Assembly: GCF_026283925.1 (NCBI RefSeq)
Contig: NZ_JAPDPF010000002.1
Coordinates: 1-64,000, forward strand
Source: Dyella halodurans
Lineage (GTDB): Bacteria > Pseudomonadota > Gammaproteobacteria > Xanthomonadales > Rhodanobacteraceae
Length of the DNA: 64,000 bases
Reading direction: 5' to 3'
Made by a program: the position numbers and the translations under genes. The notes under the pieces are model-generated. The model was not told the origin of the DNA. It worked only from the letters and a program-made list of their open reading frames with translations, and did not search any database. Every line of letters starts with the position of its first letter. The first letter of the stretch is position 1. This document shows positions 63,507-64,000 of the stretch, piece by piece.

Positions 63507-64000
63507 TTATTGCAGGGCCACGCCCCAGCGGTCGCCACGGGGCAGGTAGTGGTTGCCGGGGTCGAGGGAAAGGGCTACGCGGGTCGCGCGCCCGGTGATT
63601 TCGCCGCGCGGGAAGAAGCCGAAGTAGCGCGAATCGGCACTGTTGTCGCGGTTGTCGCCAAGCAGCAGGTATTGGCCGGCTGGGACGATGACCGGGCCGA
63701 AATCCTTGCCATGGCCCGCCTGGGCGATCGACCAGCGCACGAGGTGGTGCATGGCACCGACATTTTCCATCGCGTACTGCGCCGGGTCCTCACGGTCGTC
63801 GCGAATGCCTTGCACCGCGATCGGTTGGTAGCTGGCGGGCTGGCCGTTGATGTACAGGTGGTTCTCGCGTAGCGCGACCTCGTCGCCGGGCACGCCAATC
63901 ACCCGTTTGACCAGCCTTTCGTTGGCACTGGCGGACTCCAACACCACGATGTCACCGCGCTGGGGGTCGGCACGATGGATCAGCGAGATATGGGTGAGTG
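63507..64000 (-). CDS. lepB: Signal peptidase I, C-terminal part (runs off the window)
   Basis: The 164 visible codons carry the conserved boxes RGDIVVLE (box C-like), LVKRVIGVPGDEV with the catalytic lysine, and GDNRDNSADSRYFGF (box E). The catalytic serine and membrane helices are beyond position 64000. It cleaves signal peptides from exported proteins at the inner membrane. A large periplasmic insert (about 65 residues between boxes D and E) is present, as in gram-negative LepB. The stop is TAA at 63507-63509. Confidence 0.93.
   Translation of the reverse strand, partial: LTHISLIHRADPQRGDIVVLESASANERLVKRVIGVPGDEVALRENHLYINGQPASYQPIAVQGIRDDREDPAQYAMENVGAMHHLVRWSIAQAGHGKDFGPVIVPAGQYLLLGDNRDNSADSRYFGFFPRGEITGRATRVALSLDPGNHYLPRGDRWGVALQ

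Overview
The window reads as a chromosomal segment of a high-GC gammaproteobacterium of the order Xanthomonadales, most likely the Rhodanobacteraceae (Dyella, Luteibacter, Rhodanobacter or a relative). This is inferred from the gene order tig-clpP-clpX-lon-hupB-tRNA-Val-tRNA-Asp-ppiD, from the gloB-methyltransferase-rnhA-dnaQ block and from the style of the intergenic repeats. No rRNA is present to confirm it.

Positions 1-37617 are an accessory region read almost entirely on the minus strand, from right to left. It begins with nucleotide-sugar genes (a TviB-type UDP-sugar dehydrogenase and a UDP-glucuronate-type 4-epimerase). Next come a GMC oxidoreductase, a 4'-phosphopantetheinyl transferase and a polyprenyl-phosphate priming glycosyltransferase. 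After these lie a secreted protein of unknown function, two related cupin/JmjC-type proteins and two giant assembly-line genes. The first assembly-line protein is (vestigial C)-A-PCP-KS-AT-ACP-aminotransferase and the second is C-A-PCP-C-A(degenerate)-PCP. Only 30 bases downstream the polysaccharide genes resume: a membrane GT2, a polysaccharide deacetylase, an O-antigen-ligase-like membrane protein, two tandem CapK/PaaK-like AMP ligases, three GT4 enzymes, a second deacetylase, a divergent deacetylase-like protein, a methyltransferase and a GT2. Many neighbours overlap by an ATGA stop/start. The left edge is an IS30-type element end. I read this as an exopolysaccharide locus with a hybrid NRPS-PKS built into its middle, which is the most unusual thing in the window. 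The likely product is a peptide/beta-amino-acyl decoration or partner of the polysaccharide, but this is inference. One plus-strand gene (J-domain, membrane segment, BamE-like domain) interrupts the block.

Positions 37957-48166 hold a DUF2076-type protein, a polyphosphate kinase 2 / Na-phosphate cotransporter / P-type ATPase string, tRNA-Ala(CGC), RNase D, a membrane-anchored TPR plus formylglycine-generating-enzyme-like protein and tRNA-Leu(UAG).

Positions 48246-64000 are conserved housekeeping sequence: trigger factor, ClpP, ClpX, Lon, HU-beta, tRNA-Val(UAC), tRNA-Asp(GUC) and PpiD on the plus strand. Facing them are FabI, an MltD-like lipoprotein and GloB. These are followed by a methyltransferase, RNase HI and DnaQ (plus strand), then a PP2C phosphatase, a repeat-rich spacer, tRNA-Ser(CGA) and the truncated lepB (minus strand). 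Several clear intrinsic terminators punctuate this half.
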